Below, in pieces: positions 7,007-7,863 of a stretch of DNA of 7,863 nt. The stretch comes from DASZPL01 sp035550315 (lineage in GTDB: Bacteria; Actinomycetota; Actinomycetes; JAFAQI01). The stretch spans positions 1 through 7,863 of the forward strand of contig DASZPL010000001.1 of the NCBI GenBank assembly GCA_035550315.1, written 5' to 3'. The notes beneath the pieces were generated by a model. It was not told where the DNA came from. It saw only the letters and a list, made by a program, of their open reading frames with translations, and did no database searches. The position numbers and the translations under genes are program-made. Positions within the stretch are counted from its first letter, which is position 1. The number at the start of each line of letters is the position of its first letter.

Positions 7007-7863
7007 GCTTGCCGATCGTGACCGCGGTCTCGGACTCGGCCTGGGAGGCCGAGCTGGCGGCCGGGCTGGAGGCGGCGTCGGGCGTGGACCTGGTCCGCCG
7101 GTGCGTCGACCTCGCGGACCTGCTGGCCGTCGCCACCGCCGGCGTCGGTCGGGGCGCCGTCGTGTCCGGCGACTTGCGTGGCCTCGACGGCGACGCGGTC
7201 GCTCGGCTGCGCGCGGCGGGCGTCGCCGTGGTCGGCGTTGCGGCGGCCGATAGCGCGACCGGCGCTCGGCTGCGCCGGCTTGGCGTCACGGAAGTGCTCG
7301 GTCGCGACGCGGTCGCGGACGACGTGGTCGCGGCGCTGGCCGTCGCGCTGCGCGCCACGACCGACCCGGCGTCGCAGCGGGCGTGGGCGCACGCGGCATC
7401 CTCCGCGTCGGTCCCGGCTCCCGCCGAACCGATGCCGGCCGGCGATCCTGGCGGGTCGGCCGGCACGGTGATCGCGGTGTGGGGTCCCGCGGGCGCGCCC
7501 GGCCGGTCCGTCACCGCGCTGAACCTGGCCGCCGAACTGGCCGACATCGGTGGCTCGTCGCTGCTGGTCGACGCCGATCCGTACGGCGGGACGGCCGGTC
7601 AGCTGCTCGGCTTGCTCGACGAAGCGCCCGGCCTCGCCGCGGCCTGCCGGCAGGCCAACCAGGGTGCCCTCGACGCCGCCGGGCTGGCCGGCTTGACGGT
7701 CGAGCTGCGACCGCGGTTTCGGGTGCTCACCGGAATCACTCGTAGCGCGCGTTGGCTGGAGCTGCGACCGAGCGCGCTCGACGCGGTGCTGACGGTCGCC
7801 CGGTGTCTCGCCGACCACGTCGTGGTCGACGTCGGGTTTTGCCTGGAGCAGGACGAAGAGCTG
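7003..7863 (+). CDS. CpaE-like MinD/ParA-family ATPase, 3' end cut off by the window
   Basis: The reading frame from ATG 7003 is open for 287 codons to the window edge, so the gene is partial. Residues 1-115 look like a degenerate receiver-like domain, as in CpaE. A Pro/Ala linker (about 120-153) leads to a P-loop domain with VIAVWGPAGAPGRSVTALNL (156-175), LLVDADPYGG (187-196) and VVVDVGF (273-279) as Walker A, Walker A-prime/switch and Walker B regions. LDEAPGLAAACRQAN (205-219), RVLTGI (240-245) and LEQDEEL at the edge match an actinobacterial CpaE-like family as I recall it. The P-loop is unusual: GAPGRS replaces KGGxGKS, so both the invariant lysine and the deviant signature lysine are absent. 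CpaE proteins position or regulate the Tad pilus machine at the inner membrane. Translation is probably coupled to the SAF gene through the ATGA overlap, because no Shine-Dalgarno sequence is visible. Confidence 0.85.
   Translation, partial: MSLPIVTAVSDSAWEAELAAGLEAASGVDLVRRCVDLADLLAVATAGVGRGAVVSGDLRGLDGDAVARLRAAGVAVVGVAAADSATGARLRRLGVTEVLGRDAVADDVVAALAVALRATTDPASQRAWAHAASSASVPAPAEPMPAGDPGGSAGTVIAVWGPAGAPGRSVTALNLAAELADIGGSSLLVDADPYGGTAGQLLGLLDEAPGLAAACRQANQGALDAAGLAGLTVELRPRFRVLTGITRSARWLELRPSALDAVLTVARCLADHVVVDVGFCLEQDEEL

Noticed and set aside
6790..7818. A 342-codon minus-strand frame antisense to the SAF and CpaE-like genes
   Set aside because: Its translation is compositionally biased, and the opposite strand encodes a clear P-loop ATPase with an overlapping start.

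Overview
This is a GC-rich, densely coding stretch that looks like an actinobacterial chromosome. Codon third positions are strongly G/C. The secretion ATPase SecA has the actinobacterial N-terminus, and the genes after it belong to small families found next to each other in many filamentous and soil Actinobacteria (Rv3235/DUF6459, a LysM protein, a BldC-like DNA-binding protein, a CpaB-like SAF protein and a CpaE-like ATPase). I cannot name the genus. The Frankia/Geodermatophilus/Jatrophihabitans part of the phylum is a guess. No tRNA, rRNA, CRISPR array, transposase or phage gene is visible, and no gap between genes exceeds 300 bases.

Layout. (1) 58-1113 (+) encodes a membrane Ca2+/H+ antiporter of the CaCA/CAX type. 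(2) 1141-3978 (+) encodes SecA. It probably has its own promoter, whose -10 element TACGAT lies exactly where a leaderless mRNA beginning at the GTG start would be expected. (3) 3979-4127 is a convergent intergenic gap with two hairpins and three evenly spaced GCCGGC palindromes. (4) 4128-5281 (-) is a two-gene operon with a 4-base overlap: a membrane protein ending in a LysM domain, then a DUF6459 protein. A TTGACA-17-CAGGAT promoter lies upstream. (5) 5419-5970 (+) encodes an uncharacterised protein often labelled a Fis-family regulator, but it appears to be a coiled coil followed by two copies of a small Sm/SH3-like barrel. (6) 5980-6231 (-) encodes a BldC/excisionase-type DNA-binding protein. 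(7) The divergent gap 6232-6364 holds a perfect actinobacterial DnaA box, a direct repeat and an inverted repeat. (8) 6365-7006 (+) encodes a CpaB/RcpC-like SAF protein. (9) 7003 to the window end (+) encodes the first 287 residues of a CpaE-like MinD/ParA ATPase whose P-loop lysine is replaced by arginine.

How they fit together. The SAF protein and the CpaE-like ATPase are overlapping genes, and together they mark the start of a Tad/Flp-type pilus or secretion locus that should continue past the window (CpaF/TadA ATPase, TadB/TadC membrane proteins, TadE-like pseudopilins). The LysM membrane protein, DUF6459 protein, double-barrel protein and HTH protein lie between this locus and secA. The inference is that they are cell-wall and regulatory accessories of that machine, or at least a conserved uncharacterised module. 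SecA and the antiporter are housekeeping neighbours.
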